The notes: generated by a model from the letters alone, not told the origin. A stretch of 64,000 nt of DNA from Rhizobium gallicum bv. gallicum R602sp (GCF_000816845.1 NZ_CP006877.1:811501-875500); one strand, 5' to 3'. Positions 28,135 to 36,887 are shown, counted from the stretch's first letter. Numbers and translations: made by a program.

Positions 28135-28926
28135 ATGAAGCTTTTGAAATTCGGGCTTTCCGCGGCTGTCGTCGCCATGATTTGCAGCGGCGCCCAGGCG
28201 GCCGACGTATCGCCGCTCCTTACTCAGGACCCAAAGCCTGCAGAAGCCCCGGAAGGCTGGACATTCTCGATTGCTCCATACCTGTGGATGGCCGGGATAT
28301 CCGGCGAGACGGCGCAATTCGGGCTTCCCACCACGGTGGACATCGATGCCGACTTCGGCGACATCCTGGACAATCTCGATTTCGCCTTCATGGCGGCAGG
28401 CGAGGCCCGATATGACCGCTTCAGCGTCATCGGCGACGCCATCTATGTCAAGGTGTCTGCCAATGGCGAGACTCCTCTTGGAATATTTGCGACTGATGTC
28501 GATGTCACGTCGGAGAGTTTTTCGGGCTTGCTGGGCATAGGCTACGCGCTCCTCGATGGTCCGGCCGGACATCTGGACATCGTCGGGGGTGCGAAGCTCT
28601 GGTCGGTCGACACAACGCTCTCGTTCAACGGCGGCCTCCTCGGCGGCATCGAGCGAAGCGACAGCGCGACATGGGTGGATGGCATGGTCGGCTTGCGTGG
28701 GAAGTATTCCTTCACGCCGGAGATTTATCTGACGGGATGGGGACTGGTCGGCGGCGGTGGAGCCGACATCGACTGGGATGTCGCCATGGGCGTCGGCTAC
28801 GATTTCAACGACAGGATTTCCGCCATCGCCGGATATCGAGCCCTCGGAGTTGATTACAGCGACGACGGCTTCGTGTTCGATGTTGTTCAGCAAGGACCGA
28901 TCCTCGGGCTCGCCGTCCGCTTCTAG
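28135..28926 (+). CDS. Outer-membrane beta-barrel protein
   Basis: The 263-residue protein has a signal peptide (MKLLKFGLSAAVVAMICSGA, then QAAD) and a mature part of alternating polar/hydrophobic strands with many Gly and aromatic residues: WTFSIAPYLWMAGISGETAQ, ARYDRFSVIGDAIYVKVSAN, GKYSFTPEIYLTGWGLVGGG. It ends with the barrel signature LGLAVRF, a C-terminal phenylalanine recognised by the BAM complex. It is probably a small porin-like or OmpW/Omp25-like barrel. The ATG has a GAAGGGGATTGGG leader and lies 42 bp after the DUF900 gene, suggesting one transcript. Its place at the end of the sulfatase locus fits uptake or release of that pathway's compounds, which is inferred. Confidence 0.8.
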   Translation: MKLLKFGLSAAVVAMICSGAQAADVSPLLTQDPKPAEAPEGWTFSIAPYLWMAGISGETAQFGLPTTVDIDADFGDILDNLDFAFMAAGEARYDRFSVIGDAIYVKVSANGETPLGIFATDVDVTSESFSGLLGIGYALLDGPAGHLDIVGGAKLWSVDTTLSFNGGLLGGIERSDSATWVDGMVGLRGKYSFTPEIYLTGWGLVGGGGADIDWDVAMGVGYDFNDRISAIAGYRALGVDYSDDGFVFDVVQQGPILGLAVRF

Positions 28927-28941
28927 CGCGATTTCGCCTCT

Positions 28942-28972
28942 GACAGCCTGGAGCGCATCGCGACAGGCTGTC
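28942..28972. repeat. Perfect 9-bp inverted repeat after the barrel gene
   Basis: GACAGCCTG and CAGGCTGTC face each other across 13 bases, starting 16 bp behind the stop codon. No T run follows, so it is not a classical intrinsic terminator. It may protect the mRNA end or mark the limit of the operon. Confidence 0.35.
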
Positions 28973-29069
28973 GACGCCGGCCATCGTCAGCTTTCGTTGA
29001 AAAGTTTTGTTACAGGATCGTGCAGTTTAAACACCATTCAGCGCCGGAACCGACCAGCAATATTGGCAT

Positions 29070-29759
29070 TCAGAACTTTGTCATGTTCGCCGCCGGTGGG
29101 TTGGGTGATCGCTCGAGGGTCGCCTTGTATTCCCCCACTACCTTCAGCAGCGGTCCGAGAACCCAGTTGTACATCTCGCCGATATTGTGCTCTTCCTGCG
29201 GATCCGACTCAATGTTGAACACCTTCGGATACCCGTTCATAGGTGCGGCGCCGGATCCGATACCGCCCATCAGCGTCGCGCCGCCTGGGCCGCTCCGTCC
29301 AGGTGCTACGTCCACAAAATAGGCCCGGAATTGTTTCCAGCGAACGGCGACCAACTCGGAACCCACGAAGGTCAGCAAATGCTCTCGCCGTCCTCTATCA
29401 TTCTCGCCGCGCAGCAGATCGATCTGGTTGATACCGTCGATTGGCCTGTCGTCGGGCGCCTTGCCGTCTGCCACGTGCGCGAAGGTGGGGAAGAAATCCA
29501 TGATCGAAAACATCGCGTGGGAGGACCGTGGCCTGATCCGTTGCGGCCAGCGGATCACGGCGGCGGTGCGGATCGCGCCTTCGCTGACGTCACCCAACGC
29601 GCCGCGATAAGGTCCGGTCGTCCCCATGTCTGGCATGTCGGTGCCGAAGCGGCTCGCTCCGGGGCCGTCCGGTCCGTTGTCGGAAGCAAAGACCACGATG
29701 GAGTCGTCCGCAATCCCAAGCTCCTTCAACGCATCAAGCATCGCGCCGAAAATTGAATC
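29070..29759 (-). pseudogene. Truncated third sulfatase (C-terminal part only)
   Basis: About 230 codons match the C-terminal half of a sulfatase: MLDALKELGIADDSIVVFAS followed by DNGPDG, then AAVIRWPQRIRPRSSHAMFS, IMDFFPTFAHVADG and the late VFNIESDPQEEHNIGEMYNW. The N-terminal half with the metal Asp pair and the formylglycine cysteine is absent; sequence upstream of about 29760 does not resemble the family. Without that half it cannot be an active enzyme. It is on the opposite strand to the two intact sulfatases and converges on the barrel gene. It is clearly different in sequence from both, so it is a third family member, not a fragment of one of them. Confidence 0.8.
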
Positions 29760-29964
29760 TGGAGGACGTCGCGTTGGGCATCAGTCAACAGGAGGGTACA
29801 GCGGCAATTATTTCCGCTGGCCGGGCCGAAGTCGTCATCTGGCGATGACCGCGTGCGTGACCGTTTTGGAATTGCGGACTTCGGCCGCGTCAGAAGCCTA
29901 GACGAAACGGCGTCCGAAAAGTCGCGACGGGATGAACAGCATCCCGCGGCGCCACGCTTATCGA

Positions 29965-31155
29965 TCAGCGTACGGTGCCCTTGCTGTAGTCTCCCTCCGA
30001 GACCTTCTCCATCCACGTCACCGAGCTTCCGTCCAATGCTTCTGCCACGGCGAAGTGCGTCATCGGCTCACCGCTCGATGCTCCGTGCCAGTGACGGACC
30101 TGCGGAGGTATCCAGACGACATCGCCCGGATTAACTTGCTGGATCGGTTCTCCTTCCTTCTGCACCCAGCCACGGCCACGTACGATGAACAGCGTCTGAC
30201 CAAGCGGATGGGTATGCCATGCCGTACGCGCACCCGCCGAGAAGGACACTGTTGCGCCTCCGACGCGCGCAGGCTCGTCAGCCTGGTAAAGGCCGGAGAT
30301 CCCAACCTTCCCTGTAAAAAACTGCTCGGGAGCCGAAGCCGCCCCGCTTCCCGCCGGAGTGATCTTGAGGTCTGCCTGGGGAGCGGTCACCTGGGTTCCC
30401 TTCCTGCTTTCGAACACCTGCTTGAGAACGGGTACGGCTGACATTGCTCTCGGCCAGCCCGCGTAGAAGGCGACATGGCTCAGAACTTCGGACACCTCTG
30501 CCTGGTTCAGGCCGTTGTCCATGGCGCGGTTGGCGTGGAATGGCAGTTGCTCGGGCTGACCGACGGCGATCAATGCCGACATCGTCACCAGGCTGCGGTC
30601 GCGTGCCGAGAGTTCCGGGCGCTGCCACAGATCGCCGAACAGGACACGGTTGGTCAGGTCGGCAAGCGCCGCCGAGGTCGGTGCGACCGACGTGTTGAGG
30701 GTCTGTCTGCGAGCAGCCTCGGCGGCTGCCTCAAGTTCGACGCGCGGCGCGGCGATGTTCTGAAGCGGCGCGATCTTCCGCTCATCGAAGACCTTTTTCG
30801 TTTCCTCGACAGCGGAGATCGCGTTCGGCCAGCCGGAGTAGAAGGCGAGATGCGTTACCAGCTCTCCGATCTCTTCCGGCTTCACGCCGTTATCCAGCGC
30901 GCGACCGACATGCGCGCCGATCTGCGCCGTCTTGCCCGTCGATACGATCGCCGAGACCGTGACCAGGCTGCGGTCACGAGGTGCGAGCTCCTTCCGTTCC
31001 CAGACTTCACCGAACAGGACATCGTCGGTGAAGTGGCCGAGGCCGGGCGCGACATCGTAGACGGCCGGCGGAGCAACACGGCGGCGTTCTTCCTGAGCCT
31101 CCGCTCCCGTAGCAGCGAGCGCAGAGATCGCTATGGACGCAGCGATGTTCTTCAT
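29965..31155 (-). CDS. Exported protein with two carboxymuconolactone-decarboxylase domains and a cupin
   Basis: The 396-residue protein has a signal peptide (MKNIAASIAISALAATGAEA) and two similar CMD-like domains. The first (about 30-130) contains RDRSLVTVSAIVSTG and THLAFYSGWPNAISAVE; the second (about 150-250) contains RDRSLVTMSALIAVG and SHVAFYAGWPRAMSAVP. A C-terminal cupin (about 285-385) has AWHTHPLGQTLFIVRGRGWV and IPPQVRHWHGASSGEPMTHF with several His for a metal. Neither CMD domain has the CxxC of AhpD, so peroxidase activity is unlikely. It is last in the MFS/cyclophilin/hydrolase operon. Related CMD-cupin proteins accompany quinone or aldehyde detoxification genes. The domain calls are firm; the reaction is unknown. 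Confidence 0.88.
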   Translation of the reverse strand: MKNIAASIAISALAATGAEAQEERRRVAPPAVYDVAPGLGHFTDDVLFGEVWERKELAPRDRSLVTVSAIVSTGKTAQIGAHVGRALDNGVKPEEIGELVTHLAFYSGWPNAISAVEETKKVFDERKIAPLQNIAAPRVELEAAAEAARRQTLNTSVAPTSAALADLTNRVLFGDLWQRPELSARDRSLVTMSALIAVGQPEQLPFHANRAMDNGLNQAEVSEVLSHVAFYAGWPRAMSAVPVLKQVFESRKGTQVTAPQADLKITPAGSGAASAPEQFFTGKVGISGLYQADEPARVGGATVSFSAGARTAWHTHPLGQTLFIVRGRGWVQKEGEPIQQVNPGDVVWIPPQVRHWHGASSGEPMTHFAVAEALDGSSVTWMEKVSEGDYSKGTVR

Positions 31156-31232
31156 CTTTCAGTTCCTTCTCAAAAAGGTCGGCGACGTCGAGCCCAGCTC
31201 GCCCGACGACGCCGGGTCGGTGGCTTCCTCGC

Positions 31233-32312
31233 CTATGCCAGATGCTGTCCGAAGAAGTCGGCGATCCGGTCGAAGGGGATCTTGTCTACCCGGTCGTACA
31301 GGTCGGTATGGCTGGCACCGGGGATGATCATCAGCTCCTTAGGCTCCGCGGCGGCGGCGAAGGCAGTTTCGGCGAAGTAGCGCGAATGGGCCTTCTCGCC
31401 GTGGATGAAGAGCACCGGGCGCGGAGAGATCTCCGCGATGTAGGTCAGGATCGGCATGTTCATGAATGACAGCGGCGTCGTCTGGGACCAGGCGTTGCCG
31501 GAGTTGACCGCGCGCGGGTGGTAGCCACGCGGTGTCATGTAGTAGTCGTGATAGTCGACCAGGAACGGTGCTTCGCCGCCCTTGAGCTCGTTGTAAGGGG
31601 ACTGATACGCAGGGGTTCCTTTCTCGGCATCCGCCCAGCGCTGCCGGCTCATCTGCTCGAGCGCCTGCGTCCGCTGCTCCAGCGTCACGCTGTCGTTGTA
31701 GCCTTTCGACATCACGCGGGTCATGTCGTACATCGTGCTGGCGACGACCGCCTTGACGCGCTTGTCCACGGCGACGGCATTAAGCGCCATGCCGCCCCAG
31801 CCGCAGATGCCGATCATGCCGATGCGCTCGCGGTCAACGAAGGAGTGGAGGCCGATGAAGTCCACCGCCGCGCTGAAGTCCTCCGTGTTGATCTCCGGCG
31901 AGGCTATGTTGCGGGGCTCGCCGCCGCTTTCTCCCGTATAGGAACCATCAAAGGCCAGCGTCGCAAAGCCGCGTTCGGCCATCGTCTGCGCGTAAAGTCC
32001 GGAAGACTGTTCCTTCACGGCGCCGAAGGGGCCGCCGAGGACAAGCGCGGCAAGCGGTGTATTTCCCCGCTCCTTCGGCAGGTAGAGATCGCCTGCCAGC
32101 ACGATGCCGTAGCGGTTCTTGAACGACACCTTCTGGTGATCGACCCTGTCGCTCTTCGGAAACACCTTGTCCCATGAGGTCGACTGGGCTAAAGCCTGCG
32201 TCGCGGCGACTGCCGGAACCACGCTCATCGCAGCGACGGCGATGCCCGTCGCCTTCATCAAGCTGCGCCGGCCGGCGTTGAATCCTTCGGCATTATCTAT
32301 CTTCCTGGTCAT
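31233..32312 (-). CDS. Exported dienelactone-hydrolase-like alpha/beta hydrolase
   Basis: The 359-residue protein carries a twin-arginine-type signal (GRRSLMKATGIAVAAMSVVP, cleavage after ALAQ). The hydrolase domain contains GVVLAGDLYLP-like strands (GIVLAGDLYLPKERG) and a nucleophile elbow GICGWGGMAL, in which Cys replaces the usual Ser as in dienelactone hydrolases. Probable acid and His lie in PVLFIHGEKAHSRYF and GASHTDLYDRVD. The ATG at 32312 has GGAGATCC before it; the frame is open further. It follows the cyclophilin-like gene by 31 bp and precedes the CMD-cupin gene by about 80 bp, so all three share an operon. Function in breakdown of a toxic or aromatic-derived lactone is inferred. 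Confidence 0.85.
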   Translation of the reverse strand: MTRKIDNAEGFNAGRRSLMKATGIAVAAMSVVPAVAATQALAQSTSWDKVFPKSDRVDHQKVSFKNRYGIVLAGDLYLPKERGNTPLAALVLGGPFGAVKEQSSGLYAQTMAERGFATLAFDGSYTGESGGEPRNIASPEINTEDFSAAVDFIGLHSFVDRERIGMIGICGWGGMALNAVAVDKRVKAVVASTMYDMTRVMSKGYNDSVTLEQRTQALEQMSRQRWADAEKGTPAYQSPYNELKGGEAPFLVDYHDYYMTPRGYHPRAVNSGNAWSQTTPLSFMNMPILTYIAEISPRPVLFIHGEKAHSRYFAETAFAAAAEPKELMIIPGASHTDLYDRVDKIPFDRIADFFGQHLA

Positions 32313-32343
32313 GATCGGATCTCCTTCTATATGAGGCGTTTGG

Positions 32344-32811
32344 TTACTGGATACGTTCGATACGCAATGGGAATTGCCCTCGGACATGCAGCGCCTCGTA
32401 GCCGTCGTCGAAGCGTCCGAGGCGCACCAGCCCTGGATGCTTGTAGTCGGCGTAGAACATCGCGAGATTGCCCCAAGGCATGTAGTAGCAGAGGTCGTAC
32501 GGCCGCTCGTTCGTGAATGGGCCGTGGCCTTCCACGGTCAGTTTGCGAGGAAGGTAGGCGATCTTCTCGTTGGATCCGAAGTCGTCGATCTTGAGATCCA
32601 GCGGAAGCATGGAAGCGAAGTCGCGCGCCGACGGGTTGTCGTAGAGCGTCGCGGTCATCGTATGCTTTTCGAACGTCAGCCTGATCTTCACGTTGGTTCG
32701 CTCCTGATTATTGGGATCGCTCTGGCCGAACACGGTTCTTGGGAAGACTGCGGCGGCCATGGCCGTTGCGAGAAGGCTGCGTCGGGTCAGGTTCCTGAAC
32801 GGGATGCTCAT
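32344..32811 (-). CDS. Exported cyclophilin-like fold protein
   Basis: The 155-residue protein has a twin-arginine-like signal (LTRRSLLATAMAAAVFPRTV) and then a cyclophilin-like barrel of the small bacterial group: NVKIRLTFEKHTMTATLYDN, PSARDFASMLPLDLKIDDFG, LCYYMPWGNLAMFYADYKHP. Members occur with flavodoxin, MFS and hydrolase genes; they are not established prolyl isomerases. The ATG shares a base with the stop of the MFS gene, which indicates translational coupling. The longer open frame begins inside the MFS coding region and is ignored. The role is unknown. Confidence 0.82.
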   Translation of the reverse strand: MSIPFRNLTRRSLLATAMAAAVFPRTVFGQSDPNNQERTNVKIRLTFEKHTMTATLYDNPSARDFASMLPLDLKIDDFGSNEKIAYLPRKLTVEGHGPFTNERPYDLCYYMPWGNLAMFYADYKHPGLVRLGRFDDGYEALHVRGQFPLRIERIQ

Positions 32812-33989
32812 CACGACCTCGTCACACGCCACACTGCAAGGGATGCCAGCGATGATCCGCACAGCAGCGCGGCGCTAAGGGCGAAGGTGGACTGCCAGCC
32901 CACGACATCGAACAGAAGACCGCCGAGCGAGGCCCCGGCCGTGATCGCTAGCTGTATGACGGCAACCTGGAGTCCGCCGCCGGCCTCCACATCTTTCGGG
33001 AGAACGCGGCTCAGCCAGGTACCCCAGCCGACTGGCGCGGCCGTTCCGAGTAAGCCCCAGCCGACCAGCGACAGGAACACGGGGAGCTTCATGTCGCCGA
33101 ATGCGATCATGGCCAAGGCGATGCAGGCCATCAACAACGGGATGACCATGAGAATACTGAACAGGCGATGGGACAGGAGCCAGCCGATAACCCATGTGCC
33201 GACCGCTCCCGCGAGGCCCATCATCAGAAGCGCGAGCGAAAGCGTTTCGATCTCTAGGCTAGTCACTGTTTCCAGGAACGGCCGCAAATAGGTGAAGAGC
33301 GCGAACTGTCCCATGAAGAGGAGCAGGATCGCCCCCATGCCGAGCGCGACGGGCGGACGTCCCAGGAGCCGGAACACGTTTCCCGAGGTTCCCTCGCGGC
33401 GTGGGGGGAGGCTGGGCAGGCTGATCCACTGCCAGATGAGTGCGAGCAGCGCTACCGGGACGACGAGGAAGAAGGCGCCGCGCCACCCGATGTAGGCGCC
33501 AAGCAGGCTTCCCATCGGCGCGGAGATCGTCGCGGCGATCGCGTTGCCTGCGTTGAGCAGGGCGAGGGCCTTCGGCACTTGGTCTTGGGAGACGAGACGC
33601 ATCACGATCGCCGTGGACATCGACCAGAAGCCGCCGATCGAAATGCCGAGCAGGGCGCGACCCAGCATCAGGACCGGATAGGAAGGTGCGAGGGTCACTG
33701 TGATCCCCGACAGCATCAGCAGTCCCGTCAAAGCCAGTACGACCATGCGGCGGTCTGACCGGCGGATAAGCGTTGCGATGAACAGGCTGGTTAAGACGGC
33801 GAAGATGCCCGAAATCGAAATCGCCTGTCCTGTGTTTCCTTCCGAAACGCCGAGGTCGGCCGCGATGGGCGTGAGCAGGCTGACCGGCATGAATTCAGAC
33901 GCGATCAGCACGAAGACGCACAATGTCATGGAGAATACGGCCCCCCAAACCGAGCGTCTGCTGTCGATATGGTCGATGGTCAGCGTCAT
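32811..33989 (-). CDS. MFS transporter of the DHA1 group
   Basis: The 392-residue protein has about 12 membrane helices and the DHA1 pattern: VFSMTLCVFVLIASEFMPVS at the start, the RRSDRRMVVLALTG loop, and LLGISIGGFWSMSTAIVMRL, which resembles motif C of sugar/arabinose exporters such as AraJ and YdhP. Probable role is proton-driven efflux. The start is the ATG at 33989; the frame is open to 34397 but that would antisense the LysR gene. It is first in an operon with the cyclophilin-like protein, the hydrolase and the CMD-cupin protein, and is divergent from a LysR regulator at 34114. The exported substrate is not known. Confidence 0.9.
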   Translation of the reverse strand: MTLTIDHIDSRRSVWGAVFSMTLCVFVLIASEFMPVSLLTPIAADLGVSEGNTGQAISISGIFAVLTSLFIATLIRRSDRRMVVLALTGLLMLSGITVTLAPSYPVLMLGRALLGISIGGFWSMSTAIVMRLVSQDQVPKALALLNAGNAIAATISAPMGSLLGAYIGWRGAFFLVVPVALLALIWQWISLPSLPPRREGTSGNVFRLLGRPPVALGMGAILLLFMGQFALFTYLRPFLETVTSLEIETLSLALLMMGLAGAVGTWVIGWLLSHRLFSILMVIPLLMACIALAMIAFGDMKLPVFLSLVGWGLLGTAAPVGWGTWLSRVLPKDVEAGGGLQVAVIQLAITAGASLGGLLFDVVGWQSTFALSAALLCGSSLASLAVWRVTRS

Positions 33990-34113
33990 ATGCAATCGTC
34001 CTGGATGGATCTCGTTTTCAACGTTGCACGGAAGATAGTTCTTGCGTACTTTGCGGATAAGTCGAGCCAATCCGCATGGACCTATCGGTCTCCAATATGA
34101 ATAAGGTGCGCCG

Positions 34114-35013
34114 ATGCAGCGCGAGGACGTGAAGGATCTGCTCTGGTTCCTCGAGGTGGCGAAGGAGCAGAGTTTCACAAAGGCCGCCGCGAACCTCGGC
34201 ACGTCGCAGTCGACGCTCAGCCACGCCATCAAGCAGTTGGAGGCTCGCCTCGGCGTCCGTCTCCTGACAAGAACGACCCGCAGCGTCGCCACGACGGAAG
34301 CCGGGGAACGCCTGTTCAGGTCGATCGCTCCACGCTTCGATGGGATCGAAGCGGACCTTACAGATCTTGTCGCCTTCCGCGAAAAGCCGTCCGGCACCGT
34401 CCGGCTGACCCTGTCGGATCATGCCCTGCAGACGACGGTATGGCCGAAGCTGGCCCGCGTCCTCGCTGGCTACGCCGACCTCAAGGTCGAACTCTACGCC
34501 GACAACGGGATGCGCAACATCGTGGAGGAGCGCTTCGACGCGGGCGTGCGGCTGGGAGAGAGCGTCGACAAGGACATGATCGCCGTGCGGATCGGTCCCG
34601 ACTGGCGGCTTCGCGCCGTCGCCTCGCCGAAATATCTTGCGGCCTACGGATCTCCGACGACGCCGCAGGATCTTGTGGGGCATGTCTGCATCAACACACG
34701 CCAGGCGACATGGGGTGGATTCTATGCATGGGAGTTTGAGAAGGACGGTCGGGAACTCCGGGTCAGGGTTGACGGCCAGCTCAGCTTCAACTCCTCCATC
34801 GTCCAGATAGACGCCGCCTTAAACGGGTACGGGATCGCATATATCCCGGAAGACCTCGTCGAAGAGCACATCGCCGCGGGGAAGCTGCAGCCGGTTCTGG
34901 ACGACTGGAGTCAGCCGTTCACCGGCTACCATCTCTATTATCCCAGCAGACGTCAGATGTCGCCGGCCATGGCGGTGGTCGTAGACGCTCTTCGACATCG
35001 CGGCGGAGCTTGA
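34114..35013 (+). CDS. LysR-family regulator divergent from the MFS operon
   Basis: The 299-residue protein has the LysR winged helix at residues 4-62 (DLLWFLEVAKEQSFTKAAAN, then LGTSQSTLSHAIKQLEARLG) and the periplasmic-binding-like effector domain from about 90. The subtype resembles the AaeR/DmlR group that controls efflux or aldehyde-stress genes. The 124 bp up to the MFS start hold both promoters; LysR boxes are expected there, but I cannot point to a definite T-N11-A site. An insertion sequence begins about 25 bp after the stop codon. Target assignment is by divergence. Confidence 0.9.
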   Translation: MQREDVKDLLWFLEVAKEQSFTKAAANLGTSQSTLSHAIKQLEARLGVRLLTRTTRSVATTEAGERLFRSIAPRFDGIEADLTDLVAFREKPSGTVRLTLSDHALQTTVWPKLARVLAGYADLKVELYADNGMRNIVEERFDAGVRLGESVDKDMIAVRIGPDWRLRAVASPKYLAAYGSPTTPQDLVGHVCINTRQATWGGFYAWEFEKDGRELRVRVDGQLSFNSSIVQIDAALNGYGIAYIPEDLVEEHIAAGKLQPVLDDWSQPFTGYHLYYPSRRQMSPAMAVVVDALRHRGGA

Positions 35014-35036
35014 GTCTCGGCTTCCGTTAGCCTGTT

Positions 35037-36628
35037 TTGGGCGGATATTGTTGATTTAGTCGGTGGTTGATCTCGTTACTGCTTCGAGAGGAGAGCGCAA
35101 CGATGATGGGGATGCAGTCGGAACCGGCGCAATTGTTTTACGATTTCTGCCTGGATGATCACCTCCCCGACGAACATATGCTGCGCGGCATCGATCGTTT
35201 CCTCGACTGCGGCGATATCCGCAGAGAGATGAAGCCATTTTACAGCTCAATTGGCCGGCCTTCGATTGATCCAGAGCTGATGATCCGGATACTGCTCGTT
35301 GGCTATTGCATGGGCATTCGTTCTAAGCGGCGTCTGTGCGACGAGGTCCATCTCAACCTTGCCTATCTCTGGTTCTGCAAACTCGGTCTCGACGGCAAAG
35401 TGCCTGACCACTCGACCTTCTCACGCAACCGCCATGGCCGCTTCCGCGACAGCGATCTTCTCCGTCATCTGTTTGAGACTGTCGTCAAGCGATGCATGTC
35501 AGAGGGCCTGGTGCGTGGCGAGGGCTTTGCCGTGGACGCAAGCCTGATCGCCGCCGACGCTAACAAGCAGCGCTCTGTTTCCGGTGAGGAGTGGGCCGCG
35601 CCAAACGACGAGGATGCCGCGCGTGCGGTCAGGGAATATCTGGAAAAGCTGGATGATGCCGCCTTTGGAGCGGCCTCGGAGGTGACGCCGAAGTTCATCT
35701 CTGCTGCCGATCCGGCCGCGCAATGGACCGGGGCGCACAAGGGCCATGCCTTCTTCGCCTATGCCACCAATTATCTGATCGACACCGACAATGCCGTCAT
35801 CCTGGATGTCGAGGCTAGTCGTGCCATCCGCCAGGCCGAGGTCGGCGCTTCCCGCACCATGATCGAGAGGACAGAGACAAGCCTTGGGCTCAAGCCAGAA
35901 TGGCTTGTGGCCGACACCGCTTATGGATCGGCCCCAAACCTTGCCTGGTTGGTAAAGGACAAGAAGATCACGCCGCACATCCCGGTCTTCGACAAGTCGA
36001 ACCGCACCGATGGCACGTTCTCACGGGCCGACTTCACATTTGATGCGGATGCAAACCACTACATCTGCCCGGCGGACAAGCTGCTGGTGCAATTCCGGCG
36101 TACCTACGACAAGCCGCGGACCGGCATCACGAAGGCCGGAACCAAGCTTTACAGGGCCAGCAAGAAGGACTGTGCGGTCTGCGATCTGAAGCCAAAATGC
36201 TGCCCGAACATGGTCGCTCGAAAGGTTCCGCGCGACGTCAATGAGGATGCCCGCGATGTGGCCCGTGCGTTGGTTGGAACGCCGGAATACGAGCGCGCAC
36301 GACATCTCCGCAAGAAGGTCGAGATGCTGTTCGCTCACCTCAAACGGATATTGAGGCTCGGGCGGCTGAGACTGCGAGGTCCACGCGGTGCGCGTGACGA
36401 GTTTCTGCTGGCCGCCACCGCGCAAAATCTACGAAAGCTCGCAAAATTGCGACCTCTCGTGGCTCCAACCAACCCGATCGCGGCATAGGGAGCATAGAAA
36501 TGCGGGCCACGCCACCTACCACCAGCACCGAAGCTCGATAAACGAGGCACTACCCGACGGAACCATCAGCTATGAGACGGCAGACACGTTGAATCCGCGA
36601 CTAAATCAACAATATCGGCCGATTGCGG
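35037..36628 (+). mobile_element. IS1182-family insertion sequence
   Basis: The element contains one transposase gene flanked by inverted repeats. The left end (35043-35062) and the right end (36603-36622) share the core GATATTGTTGATTTAGTCG in opposite orientation, with weaker similarity a few bases further out. A target duplication is not obvious. The right end abuts the broken 5' end of an integrase gene, while no remaining integrase is found left of the element, so adjacent DNA was probably deleted. Outer limits are accurate to about 10 bp. Confidence 0.8.
35103..36488 (+). CDS. IS1182-family transposase
   Basis: The 461-residue protein has the IS1182/IS1380-like N-terminal domain (FYDFCLDDHLPDEHMLRGID, IDPELMIRILLVGYCMGIRS), the VPDHSTFSRNR motif and a DDE core with FAVDASLIAADANK (first Asp) and LVADTAYGSAPNLAWLV (second Asp). 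A Cys-rich insertion (CPADK, CAVCDLKPKCC) and the C-terminal VEMLFAHLKRILRLGRLRLR carrying the Glu-region complete the pattern. The ATG at 35103 has GAGGAGAG in front. The frame is intact over the full length, so the element may be mobile and its insertion fairly recent. Confidence 0.92.
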   Translation: MMGMQSEPAQLFYDFCLDDHLPDEHMLRGIDRFLDCGDIRREMKPFYSSIGRPSIDPELMIRILLVGYCMGIRSKRRLCDEVHLNLAYLWFCKLGLDGKVPDHSTFSRNRHGRFRDSDLLRHLFETVVKRCMSEGLVRGEGFAVDASLIAADANKQRSVSGEEWAAPNDEDAARAVREYLEKLDDAAFGAASEVTPKFISAADPAAQWTGAHKGHAFFAYATNYLIDTDNAVILDVEASRAIRQAEVGASRTMIERTETSLGLKPEWLVADTAYGSAPNLAWLVKDKKITPHIPVFDKSNRTDGTFSRADFTFDADANHYICPADKLLVQFRRTYDKPRTGITKAGTKLYRASKKDCAVCDLKPKCCPNMVARKVPRDVNEDARDVARALVGTPEYERARHLRKKVEMLFAHLKRILRLGRLRLRGPRGARDEFLLAATAQNLRKLAKLRPLVAPTNPIAA

Positions 36629-36644
36629 ACCTCAATCCAAACAC

Positions 36645-36708
36645 GAGCGCGCCAGTAAAATATGTTGCCGCGGCCAGTAAGGTTCTCGACGTCGTGGCGG
36701 ACCGCCAT
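36645..36708 (-). pseudogene. 5' stub of a tyrosine integrase, broken beside the IS element
   Basis: Twenty-one codons read MAVRHDVENLTGRGNIFYWR followed by ARV and then lose similarity about 20 bp before the IS end. They match the first codons of the integrase remnant at 44747-44975 (MAVRHEVENLIRRGNIFYWR). The DNA upstream of the start codon is also alike, through to the tRNA-Gln end copy. This is the second integrase of the region, destroyed by the IS insertion and deletion. Confidence 0.75.
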
Positions 36709-36887
36709 GGGGTATTTGCCCTTGCCTGCCACCTGCTATACCGCCACGCAGTTTTCGCGTGGGCATCACCTGTGGGCACCAGTTCTGGTGCATCAGGTCG
36801 CCAATGATGCCAAAACGATATCCAGCACGACTAGAAAATCAAGGAATTAAGGGGATTTAGAGAGAATTGGCTGGGGAGCCTGGATTC
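36648..36887. repeat. Direct repeat: integrase start plus attachment-site copy (partner 44912-45152)
   Basis: About 240 bp here resemble the DNA at 44912-45152. Common stretches include GGGCATCACCTGTGGGCACC, CAGGTCGCCA, ATGATGCCAAAACG, AAAATCAAGGAA and GAGAATTGGCTGGGGA. The repeat joins the 5' end of an integrase to the 3' end of tRNA-Gln in both places. It is the basis for reading the region as two elements inserted in tandem. Confidence 0.8.
36862..36887. other. Attachment-site-like copy of the tRNA-Gln 3' end
   Basis: The plus strand reads GAGAATTGGCTGGGGAGCCT then GGATTC, against GAGAATTGGCTGGGGAACCT then GGATTC at the real tRNA. Orientation is the same. There is one mismatch over 26 bp, after which similarity stops. 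This is the expected form of an att site left by integration at a tRNA 3' end. Confidence 0.7.

Noticed and set aside
28942..28972. Intrinsic terminator after the barrel gene
   Set aside because: The stem is perfect, but no T run follows, so I list it only as an inverted repeat.
36489..36640. Possible passenger gene between the transposase and the right IS end
   Set aside because: The frames there are very short and contain the inverted repeat; nothing supports a gene.
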